Shown piece by piece: positions 26,485 through 34,906 of a stretch of DNA of 64,000 bases (position 1 is the first letter of the stretch; every line of letters starts with the position of its first letter). A model generated the notes under the pieces. It was not told the origin of the DNA, ran no database searches, and saw only the letters and a list, made by a program, of their open reading frames with translations. A program made the position numbers and the translations under genes. Location: assembly GCA_016717165.1 (NCBI GenBank), contig JADKGA010000002.1:1488001-1552000 (forward strand). The letters are read 5' to 3'. Origin of the DNA: Candidatus Lutibacillus vidarii (GTDB lineage Bacteria; Actinomycetota; Actinomycetes; Actinomycetales; Dermatophilaceae).

Positions 26485-26504
26485 TCAGGGCCTTTGGTCC
26501 TCAA
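26485..26504 (-). promoter_or_regulatory. DosR-like box upstream of the Usp gene
   Basis: The segment reads TCAGGGCCTTTGGTCCTCAA on the plus strand, with core GGGCCTTTGGTCCT (26488-26501), close to the dyad GGGACTTTNGTCCC of DosR. It sits 27-46 bp upstream of the Usp start, in activator position, beside the DosR-like gene. Confidence 0.5.
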
Positions 26505-26546
26505 AGCCGGACCGCAGCCTCGGCACCCATCCGAGGGGCGCTCGGG

Positions 26547-27200
26547 TCAGCGGCGCAGGTCCTTGCGCTGCGGGTGGGTGACGGCGAAAACCGCGGCCTG
26601 GGTGCGCCGCTCCATCCCGAGCTTGCCGAGGATCGACGTCACGTAGTTCTTCACCGTCTTCTCGGCCAGGCACATGTCCTCGGCGATCTGCCGGTTGGTC
26701 TGGCCCTGGGCCACGTGCTCGAGGATGCGCCGTTCCTGGGCGGTCAGCGCCGCGAGGCGGGGGTCGAGGGAGTCGCGCGCCATGCTCGCGCGCATCCGGT
26801 GCACGACGGTCGCCTCGATGAGGTTCTCGCCGGCGTTGACCCGGCGGACGGCGTCGACCAGGTCGCTGCCCTTGATGTCCTTGAGGACGTACCCGGCGGC
26901 GCCGGCGAGAACGGCGGCGCGCAGGGCCTCGTGGTCGTCATACGAGGTGAGGATCAAGGCGCTGATACCGGGGTCGACGGCGCGCACCTCGCGACAGACG
27001 TCGATGCCCGAGCCGTCGGGCAGTCGCGCGTCGAGGACGGCGACGTCAGGGCGCAGCGCCGGGATCCGCCGGATCGCCTCTGCGGCAGACCCGGACTCCC
27101 CGACCACGGTGATATCGCCGGAGAGCTCGAGCAGCTCGGTCAGGCCGCGCCGCACGATCTCATGGTCGTCGAGGAGGAACACCTTGATCGTCACCCGCAT
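26547..27200 (-). CDS. NarL/LuxR-type response regulator, DosR/DevR-like
   Basis: A 217-residue regulator. The receiver domain (1-120) has acidic residues D11-D12, phospho-acceptor D57 in VAVLDARLPDGSG, and K107 in YVLKDIKG. The LuxR helix-turn-helix (about 148-205) has LTAQERRILEHVAQGQTNRQIAEDMCLAEKTVKNYVTSIL. Similarity in both domains is strongest to DosR, and the DosS-like kinase, two Usp genes and a DosR-like box nearby agree. In Mycobacterium this system controls the dormancy response to low oxygen and NO. Confidence 0.88.
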   Translation of the reverse strand: MRVTIKVFLLDDHEIVRRGLTELLELSGDITVVGESGSAAEAIRRIPALRPDVAVLDARLPDGSGIDVCREVRAVDPGISALILTSYDDHEALRAAVLAGAAGYVLKDIKGSDLVDAVRRVNAGENLIEATVVHRMRASMARDSLDPRLAALTAQERRILEHVAQGQTNRQIAEDMCLAEKTVKNYVTSILGKLGMERRTQAAVFAVTHPQRKDLRR

Positions 27201-27286
27201 AGCGAACCACAGGCGTGCCTTACCTACCTACTCCGTCGCGGGGCGGGGTCCCTCCGAGGTATGCCGGAGAACCCCGCCCGCGGGGG

Positions 27287-28159
27287 TCAACGGACGACGG
27301 CGACCGGGCAGGAGGCCTCATGGATGACGCCGTGGCTGACCGAGCCGAGCAGCAGCCCGGCGAAGCCGCCGCGGCCGCGGGTGCCGACGACGACCAGGGC
27401 CGCGTCCTCGCTGGCGGCTGCCAGGGCCTTGGACGGCTTCTGGGAGATGGCCTGGGTGGTCACCGTCAGGCCCGGGTAGCGCGCGGTGAGGTCGGCGGTC
27501 ACCGCGCTGAGCTCCTGCTCGGCGGAGCTGCGCCGGGCGTCCTCGCCCTCCTCGGTCACCACGGTCGACCACGCGTCGACCCCCGCTGCCAGGGCACCCG
27601 CGTCGGGCTCCCAGGCATGCAGCAGGACGAGCGGGGCCTTGGCCCGGGCCGCCGTCGATGCGGCGAACTCCAGCGCCCGGCGCCCGGCGTGGGAGCCGTC
27701 GACCCCCACCACGACCGGGCTCCCCGAGGTGAGGGTCCGGGTCCCGTCGCCACGGACGACGACGACGGGGCACTGGGCGTGCGAGATGACGCTGTACGCG
27801 ACGGACCCGAGCACAGCGGCCGCGAGCTCGCTACGACCCCGGTTGCCGACGACGACGAGATCGGCGTCGGCGGAGGCGTCGACCAGGGTCGCGGCAGGCG
27901 AGCCGAAGACGACCTTGCCTTCCATCGTCAGACCCTCGACGTCGGCCACGGTGGCCCGCGCCTCGGCGAGGGCCTGCTCAGCCGCCGCCGCCGCCTCCGG
28001 CGCGACCATGCCCTGGTCGCCGCCCGGCCCGGTGAGCACACCTTGGACGCTGACCGCGCTGAGCACCGTCAGGGTGCTCCCGCGCCGGGCCGCCTCCTGC
28101 GCAGCCCAGAGCAGCGGAGGGACGGAATCGGATGCTCCACTGAATCCGACAACAACCAT
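27287..28159 (-). CDS. tandem universal stress protein
   Basis: A 290-residue protein made of two Usp domains (about 1-138 and 148-290). Each ends with an ATP-binding-type motif: VVVGNRGRSELAAAVLGSVAYSVI and VVVGTRGRGGFAGLLLGSVSHGVI, both keeping the GxRGR and GS residues. Tandem Usp proteins of this kind belong to DosR regulons in Mycobacterium. GAAGAGGTG precedes the ATG by about 11 bases. No convincing DosR box was found in the 92-bp upstream gap. Confidence 0.88.
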   Translation of the reverse strand: MVVVGFSGASDSVPPLLWAAQEAARRGSTLTVLSAVSVQGVLTGPGGDQGMVAPEAAAAAEQALAEARATVADVEGLTMEGKVVFGSPAATLVDASADADLVVVGNRGRSELAAAVLGSVAYSVISHAQCPVVVVRGDGTRTLTSGSPVVVGVDGSHAGRRALEFAASTAARAKAPLVLLHAWEPDAGALAAGVDAWSTVVTEEGEDARRSSAEQELSAVTADLTARYPGLTVTTQAISQKPSKALAAASEDAALVVVGTRGRGGFAGLLLGSVSHGVIHEASCPVAVVR

Positions 28160-28251
28160 GGTGCGGACACCTCTTCGTGGCTCGGGTCGTACGGGCGAAC
28201 GGACGGCACCATCGTGGGGACAGTCATGAGACTCGACAAGAGGCTGAAGCC

Positions 28252-31200
28252 CTACTTCGCCCCGAGTTCACCTGCGGCGCCGTAGAAGACGTCGTCGACG
28301 ACGGCGCGGGCGCGTCGAGCGACCCGGAGGTACTCCTCGACCAAGGCCCCCGGCGCACCCGGCTCGCGGCCGATGATCCGGCCCATCCCGCCCGCGTCGC
28401 GGACGTCGGCGGGCACCGAGTCGACGGCCCGGCCGCGCCACAGCACCCCGGCGTTGCGCAGCTCGGACGCCAGCATCCACGAGGCACGGAGCACCCGGTC
28501 CTGCTCAGGTGTCAGCAGCCCGGCGGCGGTCGCAGCGGTGAGTGCCTCGACCGTCCCGGTGACCCGCAGCGCCGGCACGGCATACGCGTGCTGGAGCTGG
28601 AGCAGCTGGACCGTCCACTGGACGTCGGTGAGCCCGCCCCGGCCGAGCTTGACGTGGGTCCTCGGGTCGGCGCCGCGGGGCAGGCGCTCGGCCTCGACCC
28701 GGGCCTTCATCGTCCGGATCTCGCGGACCTGGGTCGGGGTGAGCCCGCCGGGACGCCAGCGCAGCGGCTCGACCAGGTCGATAAGGGCGTCCCCGAGCTC
28801 GCGCGACCCGGCCACGCAGCGGGCCCGGGTCAGCGCCTGGAACTCCCAGGTCTGCGCCCAGCGGGCGTAGTACTGGGCATAGGACTCAAGCGAGCGGACC
28901 AGGGGCCCGTTCTTGCCCTCCGGACGCAGGTCGGTGTCGAACCCGACCGGGGGCTCGGCGCCGGGCACGGCCAGCAGCCGGATCAGCTCCTGGACGACGG
29001 CGAGCGCCCTCGCCTGGGCCACCTCCTCGGAGGCCCCGGGGTGCGGCTGGTGGACCACGATGGCGTCGGCATCGGAGGCGTAGCCGAGCTCCCGGCCGCC
29101 GAGGCTGCCCATGCCGATGACGGTGATCGCGGTGGGGACCGGCTCCCCCGTGGCGTGCTCGACCGACCGGATGGCGATCTCGAGGCCGACCTCGATGGTC
29201 GCCTCGGCGATATCGGACAGGGACCGCCCGACCGCCTCGATGCCCATCCCGCCGACGAGGTCGGCGAAGACGACCCGAAGCAGCTCGTGGCGGCGCACCC
29301 CGCGGACGGCGGCGATCGCCTCATCGGCCCGGTCCCGCCGTCCGGCGGCATTGCGCATGATCGCCGTCAGGGCGGCCACGTCACGGGGGGCCAGCCCGGC
29401 CGGGTCGCCGAGGAAGGACACCGACTCGGGGGCGCGCAGCAGCAGGTCGGCGGCATACCGGCTGCGGCCGAGCACCCGGGCGAGGTTCTCCGCGGCGCTG
29501 CCCTCGTCGCGGAGCATCTTGAGGTACCAGTGGATCGTCCCCAGCTCGTCACTGACCCGGCGGAAGGCGAGCAGCCCGGCGTCCGGGTCGGCCTCGTCGG
29601 CGAACCAGCCGAGCATGACGGGGAGGAGCTGGCGTTGGATCGCCGCGCGCCGGGAGACCCCGAGGGTGAGCGACTCGAGGTGACGCATCGCCCCGGCCGG
29701 GTCGCGGAAGCCGAGCGCGGCGAGCCGGGCCCGGGCCGCCTCGGGGCTGAGCCGGCTGTCGTCGGTGCTCAGCCGCGCGGCGGCGGAGAGCAGCGGGCGG
29801 TAGAAGAGCCGTTCGTGGAGGCGCCGGACGTTGCGGGAGCGGCGCAGCCGGGCCTCCTGGACCTCGCTGGCCGGGTCGGCGACGAAGCCGACCGAGCGCC
29901 CCAGGGCCCGCAGCTCGATCGGGCTGACCGGCATGAGGTGGGTGCGCCGCATCTTGGCGAGCTGGATCCGGTGCTCCAGGGTCCGCAGGAAGCGGTACGC
30001 CTCGTCCAGCTCGGCGGCATCGTCCCGGCCGACATAGCCGCCCTTGGCCAGGGCGCCGAGCGCCTCGAGCGTGGTGGCCGAGCGCAGTGAGGCGTCATAC
30101 CGGCCGTGGACGAGCTGGAGCAGCTGGACGGCGAACTCGACGTCGCGCAGCCCACCCGGCCCGAGCTTGAGCTGGCGGGCCGCCTCCCCGGCCGGGAGGA
30201 GTCCCTCGACGCGGCGGCGCATGGCCTGGACGTCCTCGACGAAGTGCTCCCGCCCGGCGGCCTCCCAGACCATCGGGCTCAGGGCGGACTTGTATGCCAT
30301 CCCGACCGCACGGTCCCCGGCCGACACCCAGGCCTTGAGCAGGGCCTGGAACTCCCAGGTCTTGGCCCACCGACGGTAGTAGGCGACATGAGAGGCGACC
30401 GTCCGCACCAGCGGACCGGCCTTGCCCTCCGGGCGCAGCGCCGCGTCGACAGGCCACAGCGAGCCCTCCCCGGTCGTGGCGGAACACGCCTTCATCAGGC
30501 CGGTCGCCAGAGCGGTCCCGACCTCGAGGGCCCGGTCCTCGCCGACCCCCTCGGCGGGCTCGGCGACGAAGATGACGTCGACATCGGAGATGTAGTTGAG
30601 CTCGCCCCCGCCGGTCTTGCCCATCCCGATGACGGCGAGCCGGCAGTCCTCGTGGCCGGGGCCGTACTCCTCCCGGGCGACGGCCAGCGCGGCTTCCAGC
30701 GCCGCCTCGGCGAGCTGCGCGAGCGCCTCGGCGGTCACCGGCAGGTCCGCGACCGGGTCCGGGGAGGTGAGGTCCAGTGCCGCGATGGCGAGCAGCTCGG
30801 CTCGGTAGGCGATGCGCAGCGCGTCGTATGCCGACCGCGCGCCCCGGGTGGCGGGCTGGACGGCGGAGACGAGCCGGTCCCGCAGCTCGTCCCCGGTGCG
30901 TCGCTGGGCCGTCGCGACCGCGCGCCATGCGCGGGGGTGGCTGACAAGGTAGTCGGCCAGGGCACTGGAGCCGCCGAGGACGGCGGTGAGACGCAGCCGG
31001 GCGACGTCGTCCTCGCGCACCGCGCGGACCAATGCCGCCGTGCCGTGCTCGGGGTCGTCCCGTAACGCCCCACCGGCGACCGCCTCGCTGACCCGGAGCA
31101 GCCCGAGCACGGCCTGGTCCGGGTCGCTCGTGCGGCCCATCGCCTCGACCAGGGCGATCGAGGTGGCGTCGCGGTCGTCCGCCACACCGACCAGGGCGGT

Positions 31201-31317
31201 CATCGCCGGGTCGTCGAGCATCCTGCGGGCCCGGATCGGGTCGACAAAGCCGAGCCGGGCAAGCCGGGCCTCGACGGAGGCGGCGCGGGGCCGCGACGTG
31301 CCGCCCGGAAGGCTCAT
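28252..31317 (-). CDS. glnE: bifunctional glutamine-synthetase adenylyltransferase / deadenylyltransferase
   Basis: A 1021-residue enzyme with two nucleotidyltransferase halves, each followed by a GlnD-PII-type helical domain. The N-terminal active site is GMGKTGGGELNYISDVD (about 231-247), which removes AMP in the E. coli enzyme. The C-terminal one, GMGSLGGRELGYASDAD (about 740), adds AMP to the GlnA tyrosine. Both keep the paired aspartates, so both activities are expected. TAGTCT (31325-31330) is 7 bases before the ATG: leaderless. It lies between glnA and glnA2 as in Mycobacterium and Streptomyces. Confidence 0.96.
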   Translation of the reverse strand: MSLPGGTSRPRAASVEARLARLGFVDPIRARRMLDDPAMTALVGVADDRDATSIALVEAMGRTSDPDQAVLGLLRVSEAVAGGALRDDPEHGTAALVRAVREDDVARLRLTAVLGGSSALADYLVSHPRAWRAVATAQRRTGDELRDRLVSAVQPATRGARSAYDALRIAYRAELLAIAALDLTSPDPVADLPVTAEALAQLAEAALEAALAVAREEYGPGHEDCRLAVIGMGKTGGGELNYISDVDVIFVAEPAEGVGEDRALEVGTALATGLMKACSATTGEGSLWPVDAALRPEGKAGPLVRTVASHVAYYRRWAKTWEFQALLKAWVSAGDRAVGMAYKSALSPMVWEAAGREHFVEDVQAMRRRVEGLLPAGEAARQLKLGPGGLRDVEFAVQLLQLVHGRYDASLRSATTLEALGALAKGGYVGRDDAAELDEAYRFLRTLEHRIQLAKMRRTHLMPVSPIELRALGRSVGFVADPASEVQEARLRRSRNVRRLHERLFYRPLLSAAARLSTDDSRLSPEAARARLAALGFRDPAGAMRHLESLTLGVSRRAAIQRQLLPVMLGWFADEADPDAGLLAFRRVSDELGTIHWYLKMLRDEGSAAENLARVLGRSRYAADLLLRAPESVSFLGDPAGLAPRDVAALTAIMRNAAGRRDRADEAIAAVRGVRRHELLRVVFADLVGGMGIEAVGRSLSDIAEATIEVGLEIAIRSVEHATGEPVPTAITVIGMGSLGGRELGYASDADAIVVHQPHPGASEEVAQARALAVVQELIRLLAVPGAEPPVGFDTDLRPEGKNGPLVRSLESYAQYYARWAQTWEFQALTRARCVAGSRELGDALIDLVEPLRWRPGGLTPTQVREIRTMKARVEAERLPRGADPRTHVKLGRGGLTDVQWTVQLLQLQHAYAVPALRVTGTVEALTAATAAGLLTPEQDRVLRASWMLASELRNAGVLWRGRAVDSVPADVRDAGGMGRIIGREPGAPGALVEEYLRVARRARAVVDDVFYGAAGELGAK

Positions 31318-31407
31318 GGGGTCGAGACTATCGGGGCCGGCACCGCGCCCCGGGTGGCCGCAGGCACTCGACCGGTGGCCGCACCAGGCAGGCCGACCGC
31401 CAAGCGG

Positions 31408-32745
31408 CTAGAGCCGTGGGAGGTACCGGTCGAGCTCGAACTGGGTGACCTGGCGGCGATAGTCGGCCCATTCGGAGCGCTTGTTGCGGAGGAAGAAGTC
31501 GAAGACGTGCTCGCCGAGGGTCTCGGCGACCAGCTCGCTGCCCTCCATGATCCGGACCGCGTCACCGAGCGACCCGGGCAGCTTGTCGATCCCCATGGCC
31601 AACCGCTCGGCGTCGGTGAGGTTCCACACGTCGTCCTCGGCCTCCGGGGGCAGCTCGTAGCCCTCGGTAATGCCCTTGAGCCCGGCGGCGAGGATCACCG
31701 CGAAGGCGAGATAGGGGTTGGCCGCCGAGTCGAGGGAGCGGAACTCGATCCGGGTGGAGTTGCCCTTGTTCGGCTTGTACATCGGCACCCGCACCAGCGC
31801 GGAGCGGTTGTTGTGGCCCCAGGTGAGGTGGGCCGGCGCCTCTCCCCCACCCCAGAGCCGCTTGTACGAGTTGACCCATTGGTTGGTCACCGCGGTGATC
31901 TCGGCGCCATGCCGCAGCAGGCCGGCGATGAACTGCCGTCCGGTCCTGCTCAGCTGGTATGGCGCCCCCGCCTCATGGAAGGCGTTGGTGTCACCTTCGA
32001 AGAGCGACAGGTGGGTGTGCATCCCTGAGCCGGGGTGCTCGGCGAAAGGCTTGGGCATGAAGGTCGCATAGGTGCCGTGCTCGAGGGCGACCTCCTTGAC
32101 TACCGTCTTGAAGGTCATGATGTTGTCGGCGGTCGAGAGCGCGTCGGCATACCGCAGGTCGATCTCGTTCTGGCCGGGCGCACCCTCGTGGTGGCTGAAC
32201 TCGACCGAGATGCCCATCGACTCGAGCATGGTGATCGCGGCCCGGCGGAAGTCCTGCGAGGCGCCATGGGCGACATGGTCGAAGTAGCCGCCCTGGTCGA
32301 CCGGGATGGGCTGGCCACCCGGCGGCGGGACGTCCTTGAGGACGAAGAACTCGATCTCGGGGTGGGTGTAGAAGGTGAAGCCGAGGTCGCTGGCCTGCTT
32401 CAACGCCCGGCGCAGGACGTACCGCGGGTCGGCCATCGACGCCGAGCCGTCCGGCATCCGCAGGTCGCAGAACATCCGGGCCGTGCCGGGCCGCTCGCCG
32501 CGCCACGGGAGGACCTGGAAGGTCGACGGGTCGGGGCGCGCCAGCATGTCCGCCTCGTAGACGCGCGACAGCCCCTCGATCGCCGAACCGTCGAAGCCGA
32601 TGCCCTCCGCGAAGGCTCCCTCGAGCTCGGCCGGGGCTACGGCGACCGACTTCAAGGTGCCGAGGACGTCGGTGAACCACAACCGGACGAACCGGATGTC
32701 GCGCTCCTCGATGGTGCGCAGCACGAACTCTTCCTGACGGTCCAT
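31408..32745 (-). CDS. glnA2: type I glutamine synthetase, GlnA2 class
   Basis: A 445-residue GS-like enzyme with the GS signatures FDGSAIEG, KPFAEHPGSGMHTHLSL and NRSALVRVP. At the place of the adenylylation Tyr of GlnA it reads DDVWNLTD, with Trp, so it should escape GlnE control. Streptomyces GlnA2 is reported to act as a gamma-glutamylpolyamine synthetase; whether this one does is unknown. Start at ATG 32745; a CAGGAT box lies 6 bases upstream and a GlnR-like half-site 10 bp above that. Confidence 0.94.
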   Translation of the reverse strand: MDRQEEFVLRTIEERDIRFVRLWFTDVLGTLKSVAVAPAELEGAFAEGIGFDGSAIEGLSRVYEADMLARPDPSTFQVLPWRGERPGTARMFCDLRMPDGSASMADPRYVLRRALKQASDLGFTFYTHPEIEFFVLKDVPPPGGQPIPVDQGGYFDHVAHGASQDFRRAAITMLESMGISVEFSHHEGAPGQNEIDLRYADALSTADNIMTFKTVVKEVALEHGTYATFMPKPFAEHPGSGMHTHLSLFEGDTNAFHEAGAPYQLSRTGRQFIAGLLRHGAEITAVTNQWVNSYKRLWGGGEAPAHLTWGHNNRSALVRVPMYKPNKGNSTRIEFRSLDSAANPYLAFAVILAAGLKGITEGYELPPEAEDDVWNLTDAERLAMGIDKLPGSLGDAVRIMEGSELVAETLGEHVFDFFLRNKRSEWADYRRQVTQFELDRYLPRL

Positions 32746-32751
32746 GGCGTG

Positions 32752-32783
32752 ATCCTGCCTCACCGACGTTTCGGCGAGGTTAC
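32752..32783 (-). promoter_or_regulatory. glnA2 promoter with a GlnR-like half-site
   Basis: On the minus strand GTAAC-N6-GAAAC (32783 to 32768) is followed after 10 bases by CAGGAT (32757 to 32752) and after 6 more by the glnA2 ATG. Box-to--10 spacing equals that at glnA. The upstream partner pair of a full GlnR site is missing. The site overlaps the last codons of the M20 peptidase gene. Confidence 0.55.
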
Positions 32784-34174
32784 GTCGACGCGCCCAGCCC
32801 GGCCAGGAAGATGGCCTCGGCGAGCGCGGTCCGACGGATCTCCTCCGGGTCGACGCTCTCGTCCGGTCCATGGATGCCGGCTAGCGGCTCCTCGACCCCG
32901 ATGAGGAGGATCTCGACCTCCGGGTGGACCGCCGCGACCGCCGCGGCGAAGGGGATCGAGCCGCCGTCCCCGATCCGCTGGACCGGGGCGCCATACGCCT
33001 GCTCCATCGCCGTCGCCAGGGCCGCATACCCGGGTCCGTCGACACGCCCGAGGTAGGGCTCGCCGTGGCTCACCGGGGTCACCGTCACCTGCGCACCCCA
33101 CGGCGTATGCCGGTGCAGGTGCTCGATGAGCCGTTCCTGGGCGTGGCCGGCGCTCATCCCCGGCGGGACCCGGAGGCCGACGAGGGCGGTGGCCGAGGCG
33201 ACGATGGCGCCGACGGCGCCCTCGACCCGGGGGGCGTCGATGGCCAGGACCGAGACCGACGGCTGGGCCCACACGGCGTTAGCGACGCTGCCGTGCCCGT
33301 CGTCGCCGAGGACGCTCACCCCGTCGAGCACCCCGGCGTCGGCCCGCACCTGGTCCACCGGGTAGGGCGCACCGGTCCACCGGGGCGCGTCCTCGAGGCC
33401 GTCGATGACCGTCCGGCCGGAGGCGTCGCGCAGCGAGGTCAGCGCCACCATGAGCGCGTGCAGCGCGTCGGGGGCGGCTCCGCCATAGCTGCCGGAGTGC
33501 ACCGGCGCGCGCAGGGTCGACACGGTGACGACGACACTGCCGGTGCCCCGCAGGCTGGTGGTCACCGTCGGGACGCCGACGGCGATATTGCCGACGTCCG
33601 CGATGACGACGATGTCCGCCGTGACGAGGTCGGGCCGGGTGGGGACCAGGTCGATCAGCCCGATCGTGGACTGTTCCTCGGAGCCCTCGACAAGGGCGAC
33701 GACCGACACCGGCCAGGACCCGAGGACCTCGCGCACCGCGCGGAGCGCGACGAGGTGGGCGACGAGGTTGCCCTTGCAGTCGGCTGCGCCCCGGCCGTAC
33801 CACCGGCCGTCACGTTCGGTCAGCTCGAACGGCGGGCTGGACCACGGCTCTAGCGGACCGGCGGGCTGGACGTCGTGGTGGCTGTAGAGCAGGACGGTCG
33901 GGGTGCCGGGCGGCCCGTCGGCGCGACCGACGACGACCCGGGAGCCGTCGGGGGCCTGGACGTTCTCCAACGTGAGCCCACATTCGGCGAGATAGGCCTG
34001 CGTGAGGTCGGCGGCCCGGTCGCACTCCTCGACCGGTTCGACCGCCGGGTCGAAGACGGACCGGCAGCCGACGAGCTCGGTGAGGTCGTTGCGGGCGCGC
34101 GGCATACCGGCCTCGACGGCGGCGGTGAGGGCGCGGACGACGTCGGCGGCGAGCGGAGCGGGGGTCGGTGTCAT
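32780..34174 (-). CDS. M20-family dipeptidase
   Basis: A 464-residue metallopeptidase. Metal and catalytic motifs are present: His-Asp in YSHHDVQPAGP, the bridging Asp in RGAADCKGNL, the catalytic Glu pair in EGSEEQS, Asp in VIADVGN and the last His in GIHGPDES. A dimerisation domain (about 200-330) interrupts the catalytic domain. M20 relatives include carnosinase-type dipeptidases. Its ATG overlaps the stop of the upstream esterase gene (ATGA), making it the last gene of a five-gene coupled operon, so its substrate may be the product of the ATP-grasp ligase (inference). Confidence 0.9.
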   Translation of the reverse strand: MTPTPAPLAADVVRALTAAVEAGMPRARNDLTELVGCRSVFDPAVEPVEECDRAADLTQAYLAECGLTLENVQAPDGSRVVVGRADGPPGTPTVLLYSHHDVQPAGPLEPWSSPPFELTERDGRWYGRGAADCKGNLVAHLVALRAVREVLGSWPVSVVALVEGSEEQSTIGLIDLVPTRPDLVTADIVVIADVGNIAVGVPTVTTSLRGTGSVVVTVSTLRAPVHSGSYGGAAPDALHALMVALTSLRDASGRTVIDGLEDAPRWTGAPYPVDQVRADAGVLDGVSVLGDDGHGSVANAVWAQPSVSVLAIDAPRVEGAVGAIVASATALVGLRVPPGMSAGHAQERLIEHLHRHTPWGAQVTVTPVSHGEPYLGRVDGPGYAALATAMEQAYGAPVQRIGDGGSIPFAAAVAAVHPEVEILLIGVEEPLAGIHGPDESVDPEEIRRTALAEAIFLAGLGAST

Positions 34175-34896
34175 GGGACGATCTCCGAGACATAGGTCGG
34201 CAGCATCTGCCACCAGGTGGGCCAGTCATGGTCGTAGGCCGGGCCCCAGTCGTCGACCCGGTTGGGCACGCCCTTGGCCCCGAGCGCGTCGGCGACGGCC
34301 CAGGACTGCCCGATGTCCTCCCACCGGCCGGTCCCGCTGGCCAGGATGACGAACCGGCTGCGGAGCCGCTCGAGGTCGGGCCCGTCGAGACCGGGGAGGA
34401 AGTGGGTCGGGGAGGCGTAGTAGAGGTGGTCGTCGAAGGCTCCGTCGACGAGCGGCTCGAGCCGGTAGGTCCCGCTCATGCAGATCGCCGCGCCGACCAG
34501 GTGCGGCCAGCGGCAGAGCAGCGCCAGGGCGTTGAAGGCACCGATCGAGGCCCCGGCGACGACGACGGAGCGACCGCCGCCGAGGTCGTTGTGGATCGCC
34601 GGCAGGACCTCCTGGGCCACCGCGTGGTGGAACTGGTCGATGAGCCACAACCGGTATGCCGGCTCGCCGCGTCGGGCCACCAGTGCCTGACCGGCGACGC
34701 TGTCGCACGAGTAGACGCACACCCGCCCGGCGTCGATCAGCGGCCACAGGTGGGCGACCAGCTCGTTGCGCTCGATCTCGTGCGCGTCGCCACCGGCGGT
34801 GGGGAAAACGAGCAAGGGGACACCGGCGAAGCCCCACCGGGCCAGGGTGAGGTCCTGCCCGAGCCGGTCCGAGTACCACCGCTGGGTGACGGTCAT
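34171..34896 (-). CDS. alpha/beta-fold esterase-like protein
   Basis: A 241-residue alpha/beta hydrolase of the putative esterase D class. The nucleophile elbow is AGASIGAFNAL with Ser117. A strand GVPLLVFPTAGGDAHE supplies the oxyanion region, and DWGPAYDHDWPTWW near the C-terminus provides the likely Asp/His. No signal peptide is present. GAGGAG lies 6 bases before the ATG. It follows the larger esterase gene by 10 bp and overlaps the M20 gene (ATGA). Confidence 0.85.
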   Translation of the reverse strand: MTVTQRWYSDRLGQDLTLARWGFAGVPLLVFPTAGGDAHEIERNELVAHLWPLIDAGRVCVYSCDSVAGQALVARRGEPAYRLWLIDQFHHAVAQEVLPAIHNDLGGGRSVVVAGASIGAFNALALLCRWPHLVGAAICMSGTYRLEPLVDGAFDDHLYYASPTHFLPGLDGPDLERLRSRFVILASGTGRWEDIGQSWAVADALGAKGVPNRVDDWGPAYDHDWPTWWQMLPTYVSEIVP

Positions 34897-34906
34897 GTCC
34901 GGCTCC

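Noticed and set aside
28190..28235. DosR box upstream of the tandem Usp gene
   Set aside because: A GGGGACAGTC half-site is present but the second half does not match, so the dyad is not supported.
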